Notes: generated from the sequence alone by a model not told the origin. A DNA stretch of 38,196 nt from Erwinia pyrifoliae DSM 12163 (GCF_000026985.1 NC_017390.1:1775495-1813690), one strand, 5' to 3'. Shown: positions 28,557 through 38,196, counted from the first letter of the stretch. Made by a program: numbers and translations.

Positions 28557-29303
28557 ATGTTTACCTTACACAAAGATGGATTTTCACACTTTAAATCACA
28601 TGTTACTGTTTCAGCAGAAGATAAAGGGCTACTTATGCATGAGGTCAGCCTCCTTGAACGAGATGAGCATGCTCCGGCCAGCACTTTACGTTTCAGAAGA
28701 TATGGCAATGCCATCATTCTCCCGTGGAAAGATAACGAACTTCACTGGCTGCCAACACATAACAAGGATGGTAAAGCGTTTTCTGGCTACGATCAGGGAA
28801 GCAACAATCCAGAGCACGGATCCATCCGCTACTTCAATGCGTTAAGTTCAGCATTGAAAAGCACTGATTTTCTGAAAGAACTGATTATCGATGATTTTCA
28901 ACAAACGTTTGGTTTTGAACACGACCACCTTCCTGTCTATGTCGGTGTGCACCTGGTTAAAGTTCGCTGTGAAAATAATCATCTCCCTGGCTTTAGCTCG
29001 CCTGATTGTTTCCATCAGGATGGAGAACCCTTTACGTTCGCCCACTTAGTCAGTCGTAGCTCTAACGCAATAGGCGGCAATAATTACATAGCGGGCGTCA
29101 GTGCGCGAAATAAAAAGCTGCACGAAGTGAATCAGGATGAGATTATCCATCGCTTTACCCTTACTGAATTTATGGATAGTTTCTCCGTGTGTGATGAGAT
29201 GGTAAGCCACTACGTCGATCACTTATCAATGCAAAGTACGGCTTCACCTGTTGAAAGGGCAATGATACTGATTGATTTTTCTCGCACTGCTCAAAGCATA
29301 TGA
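28557..29303 (+). CDS. 2-oxoglutarate/Fe(II) dioxygenase, amino acid hydroxylase type
   Basis: The 248-residue protein resembles the 2OG-Fe dioxygenase family PF10014, whose characterised members include L-isoleucine 4-hydroxylase (IDO) of Bacillus thuringiensis. The iron triad is visible: H153 and D155 in F-H-Q-D-G, and H218 after D-E-M-V-S-H, with R243 as the likely 2-oxoglutarate contact. The family segment H-L-V-S-R-S-S-N-A-I-G-G-N-N follows the HxD motif. The substrate cannot be read from sequence; a free amino acid is the most likely class. The gene is AT-richer than the surrounding core genes, which suggests acquisition. The LysO-type exporter gene starts 54 bases downstream on the same strand with no terminator between, so the two are probably one operon. 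Confidence 0.82.
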   Translation: MFTLHKDGFSHFKSHVTVSAEDKGLLMHEVSLLERDEHAPASTLRFRRYGNAIILPWKDNELHWLPTHNKDGKAFSGYDQGSNNPEHGSIRYFNALSSALKSTDFLKELIIDDFQQTFGFEHDHLPVYVGVHLVKVRCENNHLPGFSSPDCFHQDGEPFTFAHLVSRSSNAIGGNNYIAGVSARNKKLHEVNQDEIIHRFTLTEFMDSFSVCDEMVSHYVDHLSMQSTASPVERAMILIDFSRTAQSI

Positions 29304-29357
29304 TAAAATTAATGCGTTAAATAGATCAATATCCGTCCTTAATACAGAAGAATTGCA

Positions 29358-30248
29358 ATGAAAGAATCGTTATTGTCCGTTATTGTCGTGGTCTTACTGT
29401 TATCCTCCGGGTATTTTTCGGGGAAAAAACTCAAAGCGAGAATCAGAAATATCCTCCTGAGCAAGATTGGACTGGTGGTATTACTGCTGCTTTTCTGCAT
29501 GGGAATCGATTTCGGGGCGGTTTTCAGCAACAGAGAGATCGGGGCAGAAATAGTAAAAAGTGCGTTGGTTCTGGCAACTATCCTGTCTGTTTCAACCTTT
29601 ATTATTTTAGTCAGAAAGAGGGGGGGCGCTTATTCTCATAGCGAACCCACTAATTTCTCCGGACCGGTAAAAGGGTGTATAAAGGCGATACTGTCCTTTG
29701 CTGTTGGCGTGATGTTATACCGATTCACTCATTTTTCATTGCAGGATATTCATTTTTCCAGCAACTACATCCTGTACGGCTTAATTTATCTCGTCGGGAT
29801 GGATCTGGTAAACTTCCGTATTGCTACCGTGCGTTCGGAGATTTTTTTACTGCCGGCTTTAGTCATCGCTGCCAACCTGATTTCGGTACTGGTTTTTTCA
29901 ACGGTTAGCAATTATTCGTTTGCGGAATCATTAGTTGTCTCAAGTGGATTTGGCTGGTTTTCACTTTCAGGCCCTATGGTGAACATTCTGGTTTCTCCTA
30001 AGATGGGCGCAATGGCTTTTATGACTGATTTCTTCAGAGAAATGCTGAGCATTTTCGTGCTGTACTTTTTAGGCAAAAAACAGCCGAGAAGCGCTATTGG
30101 TATATCCGGAGCGGCGGCACTGGATTCAGCGTTACCCTTCATAAAAGAGAACTGTCACGAAGAGTTTATCCAGCACGCCATCGTGAGCGGATTTATCTTA
30201 ACGTTGTTAGCACCCATTTTTATCTCATTAACGGTAGGATTACTCTGA
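29358..30248 (+). CDS. LysO-family amino acid exporter
   Basis: The 296-residue membrane protein has about eight hydrophobic helices and aligns with E. coli LysO (YbjE, 299 residues; PF03956), a lysine exporter. Conserved features are F-C-M-G-I-D-F near helix 2, S-G-F-G-W-F-S-L-S-G-P in the middle, F-M-T-D-F-F-R-E-M-L, and G-I-S-G-A-A-A-L-D with A-L-P-F near the end. The match is family-level, and a sequence this diverged may be a paralogue, so I leave the symbol blank. Given its partner, it may export the hydroxylated product of the dioxygenase or a related basic amino acid. It ends before a strong symmetrical hairpin. Confidence 0.85.
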   Translation: MKESLLSVIVVVLLLSSGYFSGKKLKARIRNILLSKIGLVVLLLLFCMGIDFGAVFSNREIGAEIVKSALVLATILSVSTFIILVRKRGGAYSHSEPTNFSGPVKGCIKAILSFAVGVMLYRFTHFSLQDIHFSSNYILYGLIYLVGMDLVNFRIATVRSEIFLLPALVIAANLISVLVFSTVSNYSFAESLVVSSGFGWFSLSGPMVNILVSPKMGAMAFMTDFFREMLSIFVLYFLGKKQPRSAIGISGAAALDSALPFIKENCHEEFIQHAIVSGFILTLLAPIFISLTVGLL

Positions 30249-30251
30249 CCA

Positions 30252-30278
30252 GAAAAGGGCTATTGAATAGCCCTTTTC
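30252..30278. terminator. Terminator after the LysO-type gene
   Basis: GAAAAGGGCTAT (30252-30263) and ATAGCCCTTTTC (30267-30278) form a 12-pair stem with a three-base loop. A and T runs inside the arms allow it to act in both directions. Confidence 0.85.
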
Positions 30279-30388
30279 GTATCAGGTTTGATATAGAAAT
30301 TGATGAATCTTTCAAACGACCGGAAAGACAGGCCTCACGTCGCTCGAAAACCGACATAAGTTAATCCACTATTCAGCCAACGATCTGC

Positions 30389-30415
30389 AAAAAAAGGGGC
30401 CATTAACCGGCCTCG
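30389..30415 (-). terminator. Terminator of the AI-2E-family transporter gene
   Basis: On the minus strand GAGGCC-GGTTAAT-GGCCCC is followed by seven T residues, a few bases past the stop codon. Confidence 0.65.
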
Positions 30416-30424
30416 TTCCACGTA

Positions 30425-31543
30425 TTATTGGTGTTCATTCCCGGGGTGATTCTGGCCTTCTTCCATAAAGTCGCTGTCGATTTCATCGGTATTACCTCGG
30501 TGATCTCTGCCCGAAAGCAGATTCCAGCAGGAGATAAACAGTGCGGCAATCAACGGCCCGATCACAAAACCATTAATGCCATAAATTTCCATGCCGCCCA
30601 GGGTAGAGATCAGAATCAGATAATCGGGCATTTTGGTGTCTTTACCGACCAGAAGAGGGCGCAGAATATTATCCACCAGGCCAATGACCACCACGAAGAA
30701 GAATGTCAGCGCCAGCCCTTTGACCATCGCGCCGGAGAATAATAGCCAGATTACCACCGGTAGCCAGATAATCGCCGAGCCTACTGCCGGGATCAGCGAC
30801 AGGAACGCCATCAGCGATCCCCACAAAATGCTGCCCTGAATGCCGGCACACCAGAAAGCGATCCCGCCCAGTGTTCCCTGCACCACCGCAACCACCACCG
30901 TTCCTTTTACCGTCGCGCGGGAAACAGCGGCGAATTTTACAAACAGATGATGTTTGACGAAGCGCGAGAGCGGAATGGCATCCAGCGCCATTCCCACCAG
31001 ATAAGCGCCATCTTTCAGCAGGAAGAACAGCAAATAAAGCATAATGCCAAAACCGATGGTAAAGCTGAAAGTGCTTTTACCTATCATCATCAGGCTGCCT
31101 GCAAAGAACTGACCTCCCTTCATGGCCACACCGGAAAGCTTTTGTTGAATTGCATTGGCATCCGTCAGATTATTCTCTGCGAGGAAATGCCGTAGCCACT
31201 CGGGCAGATGGTTCACCACGCTGGAGGCGACCGTGGTCAGTTCGGTCTGATTGGCCTGGATTCGGTTATACAGCGCATTAAATTCAACTGCCAGAGATGA
31301 GGCCACCACTGCCAGGGGGATGAAGACAATCAGGCAGATGATTAACAACGTCAACATGGATGCCAGACCGTTTCTGTCGCCGCAGTGCTTGCCGATCTTG
31401 CTCTTCAGCGGGTGGAAGATGATGGCCAGAATAGCGGCCCATAAGATGGCGGAAAAATAGGGCCCCAGTATGTGAAGAAAACCCAGCGTGGTTATCGCCA
31501 GAATAAAAATAAAAAATCCCTTACTCATGCCCTGAATGATCAT
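30425..31543 (-). CDS. AI-2E family transporter (permease)
   Basis: The 372-residue protein has about eight hydrophobic helices and the layout of the AI-2E/PerM family (PF01594). Helix pairs at the two ends flank a soluble middle segment (about 85-145). The family motifs P-A-V-G-S-A-I-I-W-L-P and V-D-N-I-L-R-P-L-L-V-G-K-D-T-K-M-P lie near the C-terminal half. Family members include the AI-2 exporter TqsA and Na+/H+ antiporters, so the substrate is open. The final 35 residues are hydrophilic and acidic. I take the ATG at 31543; an in-frame ATG at 31528 is a possible alternative. It stands alone, downstream of the spermidine-synthase-like gene on the same strand. Confidence 0.87.
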   Translation of the reverse strand: MIIQGMSKGFFIFILAITTLGFLHILGPYFSAILWAAILAIIFHPLKSKIGKHCGDRNGLASMLTLLIICLIVFIPLAVVASSLAVEFNALYNRIQANQTELTTVASSVVNHLPEWLRHFLAENNLTDANAIQQKLSGVAMKGGQFFAGSLMMIGKSTFSFTIGFGIMLYLLFFLLKDGAYLVGMALDAIPLSRFVKHHLFVKFAAVSRATVKGTVVVAVVQGTLGGIAFWCAGIQGSILWGSLMAFLSLIPAVGSAIIWLPVVIWLLFSGAMVKGLALTFFFVVVIGLVDNILRPLLVGKDTKMPDYLILISTLGGMEIYGINGFVIGPLIAALFISCWNLLSGRDHRGNTDEIDSDFMEEGQNHPGNEHQ

Positions 31544-31650
31544 TTCATCGTCTCTGTTATTAACTCATACTGGTTGCACGCTAAAAGTAGACTATTGGCA
31601 GGCCGAGGGCAATATTGTCCGTCATACCAATAATATACAGGCAGTCACCG

Positions 31651-32454
31651 TTAACGTTGCGCCGCGCTACCCGGCCAGCGGCTCAGTTTCTGTGCCAGTG
31701 AAGTAAAATCGGTGGCAAAGTCTGCCCCGCTGCTGCTCATGAGATGCTGCAGATGATGCAGCGGATGGGTGCAGGGGGTACAGCTGGCAAAGATCACCAC
31801 ATTACCGCTGGGCGCGACAGTGTAGAAAAGGCTGCTATAAATAGCCTGCAGGGCCTGTGAAAAAGGGGGATCCTGCTGCGGTAGGTGGGGATGATTTAGC
31901 ACCAGCCAGCCCCCGGGTTGCAGCCTGGCGGCGCAGTTGCGTAAAAAGTGTTCCGTTGCCTGTAAAGGTGCAAGAGCGTTGGCATTATAAAGGTCAGAGA
32001 AAATCAGCTGATAGCAGCGTTGGCTATTTGGGTCGGCGATAAAGCGTGCGGCATCGTCGATGAAATAACGAATGTTGTCACTTTGCGGCAGGTAAAAATA
32101 GTCCTGCGCCACGCTCAGTACAGCCTGACGCAGCTCCACAACATCAACAGCGATACGCGGGTTGCAGGCGAACAATGAGCGTAGCAGGCTACCTCCGCCC
32201 AACCCCAGCAGCAGGATTTCTTGCGCCTTGACCAAGGTTCGTGCCATCAGCATGGCGCGAACATAATTATGCACTGGCAGTGCCGCATTGCTTTTCAGCA
32301 TTTTACTTTGCTCAAAAATCAGGTCAAAGCTCATGCTGCGGAAATCGCGGTTATCAATGACCGTCACAGTGCCGAACTCATCCTGCATCGTGGCTACCTG
32401 AGTTCCGCGCAGTTGAAACAGCGTTGAGGAAGAATAGATATCAACGTCGGACAT
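31651..32454 (-). CDS. Spermidine synthase-like methyltransferase-fold protein
   Basis: The 267-residue product has the Rossmann core of polyamine aminopropyltransferases: L-L-L-G-L-G-G-G-S-L-L-R (81-92), E107 at the end of the second strand, and D133-D134 in F-I-D-D-A. The catalytic motif S-D-x-x-D-P of SpeE is S-D-L-Y-N-A here (153-158), so the second Asp is Asn157. The N-terminal substrate-gate domain is also reduced. It may therefore not make spermidine. Such stand-alone spermidine-synthase-like proteins are common in enterobacteria and are poorly understood. AGGAG precedes the ATG at 32454; the longer frame to 32568 is not supported. It is divergent from the small gene at 32671. Confidence 0.8.
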   Translation of the reverse strand: MSDVDIYSSSTLFQLRGTQVATMQDEFGTVTVIDNRDFRSMSFDLIFEQSKMLKSNAALPVHNYVRAMLMARTLVKAQEILLLGLGGGSLLRSLFACNPRIAVDVVELRQAVLSVAQDYFYLPQSDNIRYFIDDAARFIADPNSQRCYQLIFSDLYNANALAPLQATEHFLRNCAARLQPGGWLVLNHPHLPQQDPPFSQALQAIYSSLFYTVAPSGNVVIFASCTPCTHPLHHLQHLMSSSGADFATDFTSLAQKLSRWPGSAAQR

Positions 32455-32670
32455 TTTACTTCTCCTGTAAGGTACGGAGTTTGACCGGGGGCCGGTGCAG
32501 CAGTCGGCTGCGGTTTTCTTCCTGTTATAGCAGGATTGTATTTTGCATTTACATTTGATGTCGGGCAAATGCTAACTCTGCTTGTACAGATTAGTCTGGC
32601 GTTCTACGATGGAGAATGGCCCATTGCTGTGGATACCCATTGTAATGTGAACTGGCCAGGAGCCTGTTGC

Positions 32671-32964
32671 ATGAAAAACGACAAAGAGATTTCCATCGAC
32701 CAGTTTACCGCAGACGAAAAAATTCTGGTGGAGCAGCGGGTTAAGTTGCTGACTGACAAATTAAGCCATATTGCCAGTAAAAAAGAAGAAAAAGAGATCC
32801 TGAAGGAAGCGAAGCGTCTGGTGATGAAAGAACGCGTAACGCGCGAAAGCAGTAAACAGGTGCTGGCTAAAAGGCCGCGCAAGCCGTCAGCGGCAAAAGA
32901 AAGCGAAATCAAAGATTTTGACTGGGCCGCTTCGCTGCGTAAAAATCCGCGTGCGTTAAAGTAA
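32671..32964 (+). CDS. Small basic protein, possibly DUF3811 (YjbD-like)
   Basis: The 97-residue product is helical, very rich in Lys, Glu and Arg, and ends in F-D-W-A-A-S-L-R-K-N-P-R. An N-terminal acidic/helical block (F-T-A-D-E-K-I-L-V-E-Q), a basic central helix and a terminal F-x-W-x-A motif together resemble the YjbD/DUF3811 family as I recall it. The match is loose. Its biochemical role is unknown. The frame is open upstream to 32536, but the ATG at 32671 has AGGAG ten bases before it and starts the charged domain. It stands alone between the divergent spermidine-synthase-like gene and convergent rsmF. Confidence 0.7.
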   Translation: MKNDKEISIDQFTADEKILVEQRVKLLTDKLSHIASKKEEKEILKEAKRLVMKERVTRESSKQVLAKRPRKPSAAKESEIKDFDWAASLRKNPRALK

Positions 32965-33125
32965 CTGACCGGGCAGGGCCGTAACCTCGGCTACTGGCTG
33001 CTTTCAGCCCTGTCAGTGAACTGCGGTTTGTTTAACTGACGATATTCAGAAGTACCAGACCTGCAACAATCAGTCTGGTGCCGGGGCAAAACCTGCAGCA
33101 ATATTAACCTGGTACAGATTGCGCG

Positions 33126-33150
33126 CAGGCGGCCGCGAACCGGCCGCCTG
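33126..33150 (-). terminator. Hairpin between the small gene and rsmF
   Basis: CAGGCGGCCG (33126-33135) and CGGCCGCCTG (33141-33150) form a perfect ten-pair stem just past the rsmF stop codon. No T-tract is visible, so it may stop transcription weakly or protect the transcript end. Confidence 0.5.
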
Positions 33151-33154
33151 AGGT

Positions 33155-34591
33155 TTACACGCTGAACAACTTACCATCGCGCACCAGCTCACGCGGATAG
33201 GTGTTCTTAATCCGCCTGCCTACCTTCTTGGCTATACCAACAGGTTGCTTTTGGTGGCATATGATCAACTCATCGCCAGGTAAACTGCGCTCGGGATAGA
33301 TATCGCGACCGCGATACCACTCCTCCGCCTGGTGGCTGTCAAGCTCGAACGCATTAGCGCTGCTGGCATCAGCCAGCGCCACGGCGGCATGATGCTGCCA
33401 GCGATAGCCTTTAGTGAATGTTTCCGCCAGCTTCAGGCCAATTCGTGAGAAGCGTACCCGGCCCAGGAGGGGTTCTATCTCTGCGGGAAACAGCCATATC
33501 TCTTTGTCGCGCTGCCATAGTTTAAGCTCAGGCCCCCAGCGCAGACCAACCTTAGCCGCTGCGTCATTCACTTCCTGCTGCTGCTGACGGCTTACAGGAC
33601 TGAAAGGGGGTTTGCCCACCTTGTAGGTCGGTTGCGGCATTTTTGTCACGCTCGCCACTTTACGCAGGCGGGCAACGAAGAAGCCTTCGCTGTCGAAAAT
33701 GTGTGGAAACACATGCAGGAAACCTTCCGCTGTAGCGACCTGTTCAGCTCCGTTGAACAAGGTGTCCAGAGGCTCTATTTCAACCGCATCCGGATACTGT
33801 TCAAGCAGCCAGCGGATCACCTGCTGGTTTTCGCTAAGGTTAAGCGTACAGGTTGAATAAACCAACGTGCCACCGGGGCGCAGGGCGTGGAAAGCGCTGT
33901 TGATCAGATCGCGTTGCGTTGCGGCAATCTCTGCCGTGCTGGTTTCGGACCAGTTGCGCAAGGCGTCGGCGTCTTTGCGCACCACCCCTTCGCCGGAGCA
34001 GGGCGCATCAAGTAGTACCGCATCAAAGCACTCCGGTAGCGCGGAGCCAAATACCCGCCCGTCGAAGTGGGTCATGGCGGTGTTGCTAACGCCGCAGCGG
34101 CTAAGGTTGGCATGCAGCACTTTGACCCGGCTGGCTGAATACTCATTTGCAAGAATGGCTCCGCGATCGCCCATACATGCGGCTATCTGCGTGGTTTTTG
34201 AACCAGGCGCTGCCGCCATATCCATAACCCGTTGTGGCATATGACCGCCAGCAAACAGGGCGCTGACCGGCAGCATTGAGCTGGCTTCCTGTATATAGAG
34301 CAGCCCGGCCAGGTGCTCCGCCGTGCTGCCGAGCGGCAGCTTATCGGCATCGTCGCGGCTAATCCAGAACCCCTCCGGGCACCATGGGATCGGCGTCAAC
34401 GCCCACTGATAAGGCTCGACCAGGCGGAGAAAATCATCGACGCTGATTTTTAGCGTATTGACGCGCAGACTGCGGCGCAACGGTTGTTGGCTGATGGCAA
34501 TAAAGCGCGAAAATTCACTGGCGTCGGGCAGCAGCCGCTGCATTTGTGCAAGAAAGGCTGGCGGAAAAAACACGCGGGAAGTGTGAGACAC
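33155..34591 (-). CDS. rsmF: 16S rRNA m5C1407 methyltransferase RsmF
   Basis: RsmF (YebU) methylates C1407 of 16S rRNA in the 30S subunit. The 478-residue protein (E. coli 479) has the NOL1/NOP2/Sun catalytic domain: the SAM-binding A-A-A-P-G-S-K-T at 126-133, D-A-P-C-S-G with C198, and Y-S-T-C-T with C248 as the catalytic nucleophile. The C-terminal PUA-like part ends in [14 protein letters not shown]. The likely start is the GTG at 34591, in a position equivalent to the E. coli start; its ribosome-binding site is modest. It follows letB on the same strand, as in the E. coli yebS-yebT-rsmF cluster. Confidence 0.95.
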   Translation of the reverse strand: MSHTSRVFFPPAFLAQMQRLLPDASEFSRFIAISQQPLRRSLRVNTLKISVDDFLRLVEPYQWALTPIPWCPEGFWISRDDADKLPLGSTAEHLAGLLYIQEASSMLPVSALFAGGHMPQRVMDMAAAPGSKTTQIAACMGDRGAILANEYSASRVKVLHANLSRCGVSNTAMTHFDGRVFGSALPECFDAVLLDAPCSGEGVVRKDADALRNWSETSTAEIAATQRDLINSAFHALRPGGTLVYSTCTLNLSENQQVIRWLLEQYPDAVEIEPLDTLFNGAEQVATAEGFLHVFPHIFDSEGFFVARLRKVASVTKMPQPTYKVGKPPFSPVSRQQQQEVNDAAAKVGLRWGPELKLWQRDKEIWLFPAEIEPLLGRVRFSRIGLKLAETFTKGYRWQHHAAVALADASSANAFELDSHQAEEWYRGRDIYPERSLPGDELIICHQKQPVGIAKKVGRRIKNTYPRELVRDGKLFSV

Positions 34592-34733
34592 AGGCTGGAT
34601 CCACTAAAAAAAAAGTGAACCCAGTTTAGCATAAGTATTCTGCCGGGACGGAGCTTCCCGTTATGACGTTTTCGCAAAACACCTCAATGCGCAGCGGAAC
34701 GAGGGAGATATCGTCGCTCCGCTACGAGCACGG

Positions 34734-37367
34734 TTACTGCGGCAGGGCGGTGCCCCATTGACGCCAGCCGCCAGGTTCTTCGTCCTCTAACAGGAAGTGT
34801 TTGCCGGAGGAGGCTGGCGGTGCCAGCGGCACGGTCGGTGGCGTGGCAAATGCGATGCCACCCTGAATAAACTGCTGGAATGTACCGGTTTTTACTACGC
34901 CCCCCGTCAGCCCAAACTTCAGGTTGTAACCTGATGCCAGCCAGAATACGGTATTGTTCCGTACCAGATGCTGATATTTTTTGCTGATGCGCAGAGTGAT
35001 CTGAACACGATCCGCCATCGTACCCAGCGCAGTACCGGTGACCGTACCGACCTCCACGCCACGGAACAACACCGGCGTACCGACTGACAGCGAGCCACCT
35101 TCAGGTGCATCAACCACCAGGTTTAGCCCGTCCAGATAACGCGCATCGGTAATCGTCGATTCCTGCAGTTCAAAGCTGCGCAGCGCGCGGCCTTTACCCG
35201 GGTCGACGTTGATATAGGGCTGCAGCAGGGTGTCCAGATGGTTAACGCCGGCGGCAGATATCTGTGGCGACACCACCGAGAAGCGTGAACCCGAGCGGGC
35301 AAAGTCCTGCACATATTCAGGATAAAGCACCGCCTCCGCTATGACCTGGTTATTGCCTTCCCCCAATGCCAACGTCTCAAGCTGGCCAATATCAATACCA
35401 AGGTAGCGGATAGGCATACCCGATGACAGCTTACTGGCATCATAGGTGCGCAGCGTTATCTGGCTACCTACGGCGCGCGCGGCGGTTTGTGATGCATACA
35501 GTACGCGCTTATCCCGTGGGGTTAAGCCAGCACCAGCACCGGCAAGGTTATCGAAGCTGATTGCACCTTTTAGCGCACGGTTTAGCGGGGAAGCCTGAAC
35601 CGTCAGGCCGCTGCCGTTTAGCTGGACGCGCGCCCCGCCTTCTGCCCAGAACACGCTGCCCGGCGTCAGCAGGCGGCGGTATTCGGGTTTAATATGCACG
35701 TTCACATCAAAAGCGTCTGCGCGTGGTGTTACGCTGACAATCTCCCCGACCTGAAACTTACGAAACAGCACCACTGAACCGCTCTGAATATCGGGCAGGC
35801 TGCTGGCCGTCAGGGTGAGAGTCGTCGGGAGGCGATCGCCAGTAATGCCTTCTTCGGCCTTTTCGGCATTGGCATACAGCGGATAGCGGCGCTTTGATAT
35901 TCCCTTGCTGCCGGGATCAAGGCGAATACCCCCATCTACCCATTCCCGGGCGCTGGCACCCAGTACTTCCATCCCGTCAATACCGAGCTTGACGTCCAGC
36001 CGGCTGTTAATGATGAACTTACTGTCGCCATGCACCAGATGACGATAATCGGCGGCCACCACCACATTAAAGGTAACCCCTTTTTCAGTCAGGGTGCGGT
36101 TGACCACCTGGCCAATGCGCATCCCGTGCAGTATCAGCGGTTGACCGGCATCGATGCCGTAGCTTTCAGGTGCCGTGAGCGTCAGTTCCAACGAGTTCGG
36201 CTGCTGAAGCAGAGTTTCATTGCTCGGCAGGACCACGAAATGCGTCTGCGCATCGCCTTCGCCCGGGATAAGCTCCAGCGTATTGCCAGTTAAAAGGCTG
36301 CTCAGGCTGGTGTCAGTCAGGCTGATTTTTGGGCCGCGCATTTCAATACGTGTTCCCGCACGCATTAATCCGGTGACCGAGGGATCAAGTATCAGTTCAC
36401 CGCTGACCTTACCATTGGGCAGCAGGGTCATTTTATTCAGGGTGCCGACTTCCAGCCCCTGATACATTAGCGGCGTGCTGCCTCGTTTCAGATTGTTACC
36501 GTCCGGCAAATCGAGGGAAATGATCACGCCGCGCTGACTCTGTGCCAGGTCGGGATAAAGCCGGTAGTCATCGTCGGTGTTGGCTGGCGGTGACTCACCC
36601 GGCGAGTCGAAGGCAATCGCACCATTGACCAGCGCAGGCAGGTTTTCCAGTTCGACCTTCGCACCCCCCAGACCGACATTGGCCTTGATGCCGGAAATAT
36701 TCCAGAAACGGCTCTCTCTTCTGACCAGATGGGTGAAACGACGCTCAATCAGAACATCTACCGTTACGCCTTTGCTGCCGGCATTAATACTGTAGTCATA
36801 GACACGGCCGACCGGAATTTTGCGAAAATAGACCAGTGAACCACTGTTCAAGCCACCGAGATCCGGAGCCTGCAAATGAATAAGCATCTCGCCCGAATTA
36901 ACACGGTATTTGGGCTGCGTATCGAGCGCCACGAAGTTTTCACGAGGTTTACCTTCACCCGGCATCATGCCGATGTAATTCCCGCCGACCAACGCGTCCA
37001 GCCCGGAAACACCGGCCAGCGAGGCTTTTGGTGTCACCAGCCAGAACTGCGTGTTCTCGCGCAGCGCTTCTCTCATATCGCTTTTGATACTGGCTTTAAT
37101 TTTAATGGTGCGCAGATTGTCCGTCATGCTGATCCCCTCCACCAGGCCAACCTCCACTCCCTGATAGCGCACCGGCGTGCGCCCCGGCACAATGCCGTCC
37201 GCCGTGGCGAAATCAATGGTGACGGTGGTGCCGCGTTGCTGATAGTTGGTCCAGAGCAGCCAGCCGGCAATTAACAGGGCTATAAATGGAAGCAGCCAAA
37301 ACGGCGATATTCTGCGCCGGTTTTTAAGGCGAGCGCTAGTCGGTGTAGTTGGCGTTTCCTGTTGCAT
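34734..37367 (-). CDS. letB: Intermembrane lipid transport protein LetB (seven MCE domains)
   Basis: LetB (YebT) is anchored in the inner membrane and forms a long stack of MCE rings across the periplasm that carries lipids between the membranes. The 877-residue product has exactly the E. coli length. An N-terminal signal anchor (about 20-42, S-P-F-W-L-L-P-F) is followed by seven MCE repeats. Each has a variant of the strand G-x-P-V-R-Y-x-G-x-x-V-G, for example [33 protein letters not shown] and [11 protein letters not shown]. The ATG at 37367 gives M-Q-Q-E-T-P. It overlaps the 3' end of letA by 32 bases, implying coupled translation. Confidence 0.97.
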   Translation of the reverse strand: MQQETPTTPTSARLKNRRRISPFWLLPFIALLIAGWLLWTNYQQRGTTVTIDFATADGIVPGRTPVRYQGVEVGLVEGISMTDNLRTIKIKASIKSDMREALRENTQFWLVTPKASLAGVSGLDALVGGNYIGMMPGEGKPRENFVALDTQPKYRVNSGEMLIHLQAPDLGGLNSGSLVYFRKIPVGRVYDYSINAGSKGVTVDVLIERRFTHLVRRESRFWNISGIKANVGLGGAKVELENLPALVNGAIAFDSPGESPPANTDDDYRLYPDLAQSQRGVIISLDLPDGNNLKRGSTPLMYQGLEVGTLNKMTLLPNGKVSGELILDPSVTGLMRAGTRIEMRGPKISLTDTSLSSLLTGNTLELIPGEGDAQTHFVVLPSNETLLQQPNSLELTLTAPESYGIDAGQPLILHGMRIGQVVNRTLTEKGVTFNVVVAADYRHLVHGDSKFIINSRLDVKLGIDGMEVLGASAREWVDGGIRLDPGSKGISKRRYPLYANAEKAEEGITGDRLPTTLTLTASSLPDIQSGSVVLFRKFQVGEIVSVTPRADAFDVNVHIKPEYRRLLTPGSVFWAEGGARVQLNGSGLTVQASPLNRALKGAISFDNLAGAGAGLTPRDKRVLYASQTAARAVGSQITLRTYDASKLSSGMPIRYLGIDIGQLETLALGEGNNQVIAEAVLYPEYVQDFARSGSRFSVVSPQISAAGVNHLDTLLQPYINVDPGKGRALRSFELQESTITDARYLDGLNLVVDAPEGGSLSVGTPVLFRGVEVGTVTGTALGTMADRVQITLRISKKYQHLVRNNTVFWLASGYNLKFGLTGGVVKTGTFQQFIQGGIAFATPPTVPLAPPASSGKHFLLEDEEPGGWRQWGTALPQ

Positions 37368-38196
37368 GAGAATCCCAAAGTAAACGGCTATCCAGCCACT
37401 CAACGGCAAGAATAGTCAGTACGACCGCGCTGCCAAAATAGAAAGCAGCGGGTCCCATAGTAAAGGCCAGTAGCTGATCGCGGTTGACCAACGACATGGT
37501 TAGAGAAATCACAAACAGGTCGAGCATGGACCAGCGTCCAACCCACTTCACCAGGCGCAGCAGACGGATGCGGGTTTTCAGTCCTTGCTCACAGTTAAAA
37601 TGAATGCTCAGCAGCAGGGTGCTCAGCACGATAACCTTAGTGAAGGGAACCAGAATACTGGCGATAAACACCACCGCCGCTATCGGGATATTACCGGAGG
37701 CCAGAGAAAGGATTCCGGAAAGGATCGTATCTTCTTGACGTGCCCCATTCAGCCAGATTTCTGAAATCGGTAGAAGATTAGCGGGGATAAGAAAAATAAT
37801 CGAGGCGATCAGCGCCGCCAACGACTTTTGCAGACTGAAGGGGCGCCGCAGATAGAGCGGCGTATGGCAGCGCGGGCAGCGTCCGCTCTCGTCAGCGGTT
37901 CCGGTATGGCGGCAGCTCAGGCATACCCGTAGCTTAGCTAGCGAAACGCTGGGCGCAGGCTGCGGATAAAACCGCTGCCAAAGCTGTTCAACGTTGAGAT
38001 GGATAAGCGTGAGCAGGCTAAGTAGCGTCAGTATAATGAAAGCCGCCAGCCCGATACCGGGCGTTATAGCGGCATAATCCTGTACCTTGATTGAAGCGAT
38101 GCCGATGCCGACCAGATAAATATCCAGCATGATCCACTCTTTCAGCCGGTCGAGCATGAGCAATATCGGGCGCAGATTCAGTCCCATTTTACGGCC
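37336..38196 (-). CDS. letA: Inner-membrane protein LetA, N-terminus outside the window
   Basis: LetA (YebS) is the multi-helix inner-membrane partner of LetB and belongs to the PqiA/LetA family. The frame stays open to the window edge (G-R-K precede the Met at 38187), so that Met is internal. About 285 C-terminal residues are visible out of an expected ~430. They include a zinc-ribbon-type C-L-S-C...C-P-R-C segment and two groups of transmembrane helices with the conserved L-L-P-I-S and V-P-F-T-K-V blocks. [10 protein letters not shown] is the family signature late in the protein. Its stop codon lies 32 bases inside letB. Confidence 0.95.
   Translation of the reverse strand, partial: GRKMGLNLRPILLMLDRLKEWIMLDIYLVGIGIASIKVQDYAAITPGIGLAAFIILTLLSLLTLIHLNVEQLWQRFYPQPAPSVSLAKLRVCLSCRHTGTADESGRCPRCHTPLYLRRPFSLQKSLAALIASIIFLIPANLLPISEIWLNGARQEDTILSGILSLASGNIPIAAVVFIASILVPFTKVIVLSTLLLSIHFNCEQGLKTRIRLLRLVKWVGRWSMLDLFVISLTMSLVNRDQLLAFTMGPAAFYFGSAVVLTILAVEWLDSRLLWDSHATGNANYTD

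Noticed and set aside
28053..30280. Prophage or transposon as the source of the low-GC segment
   Set aside because: No integrase, transposase, tRNA attachment site or terminal repeats are visible around it; only base composition suggests transfer.

Overview
The window is chromosomal DNA of an enterobacterium. Most genes sit in the same local order as the E. coli K-12 cmoB-aspS-ruvCAB-znu-lpxM-pykA-zwf-purT-ptrB-holE-yebY-rsmF-yebTS region and their products align almost colinearly with the E. coli proteins as I remember them. The base composition, the divergence level and the set of lost genes suggest an Erwinia or close relative (Erwiniaceae). That assignment is an inference.

Layout. Positions 1-560 hold the 3' end of an unrecognised AT-richer gene and a long palindrome. 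From 563 to 3662 (minus strand) come cmoB, cmoA, a MAPEG protein (yecN) and yecE. From 4045 to 9349 (plus strand) lie aspS, nudB, yebC, ruvC and ruvAB; a LexA box between ruvC and ruvA also forms the ruvC terminator hairpin. From 9429 to 14449 are the znuCB / znuA zinc uptake genes around a Zur operator, then mepM and lpxM. An mdfA-type exporter gene (minus) is placed between lpxM and pykA. A 760-base gap separates pykA from the divergent zwf. After zwf come purT (minus) and yebG (plus), which share an upstream region with a PurR box and a LexA box, then a sugar-phosphate-isomerase-like gene, ptrB, exoX, holE, a copD remnant, yebY and the sRNA gene sdsR. From 27012 to 32964 is an accessory stretch: a four-helix membrane protein, a low-GC pair (2-oxoglutarate dioxygenase plus LysO-type exporter), an AI-2E-family transporter, a spermidine-synthase-like protein and a small basic protein. 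The window closes with rsmF and the letB/letA (yebT/yebS) lipid-transport genes on the minus strand; letA runs off the right edge.

The most informative signal is gene loss. Compared with E. coli, hexR (between pykA and zwf) and edd-eda (between zwf and purT) are gone. The last 27-28 codons of eda remain as a fossil at 19761-19847, just after the zwf terminator. The Entner-Doudoroff enzymes and their KDPG-sensing regulator therefore appear to have been lost together from this locus, leaving zwf to feed only the pentose phosphate pathway unless copies exist elsewhere. A second fossil, an internally deleted copD (yebZ), lies between holE and yebY, where copC (yobA) is absent. yecD, yebB, yebE, yebF, yobB and pphA are also missing from their E. 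coli positions.

I did not find a clearly new multi-gene system. The best candidate for undescribed biology is the dioxygenase-exporter pair at 28557-30248, which may make and export a hydroxylated amino acid. There are no rRNA or tRNA genes, CRISPR arrays or recognisable insertion sequences.
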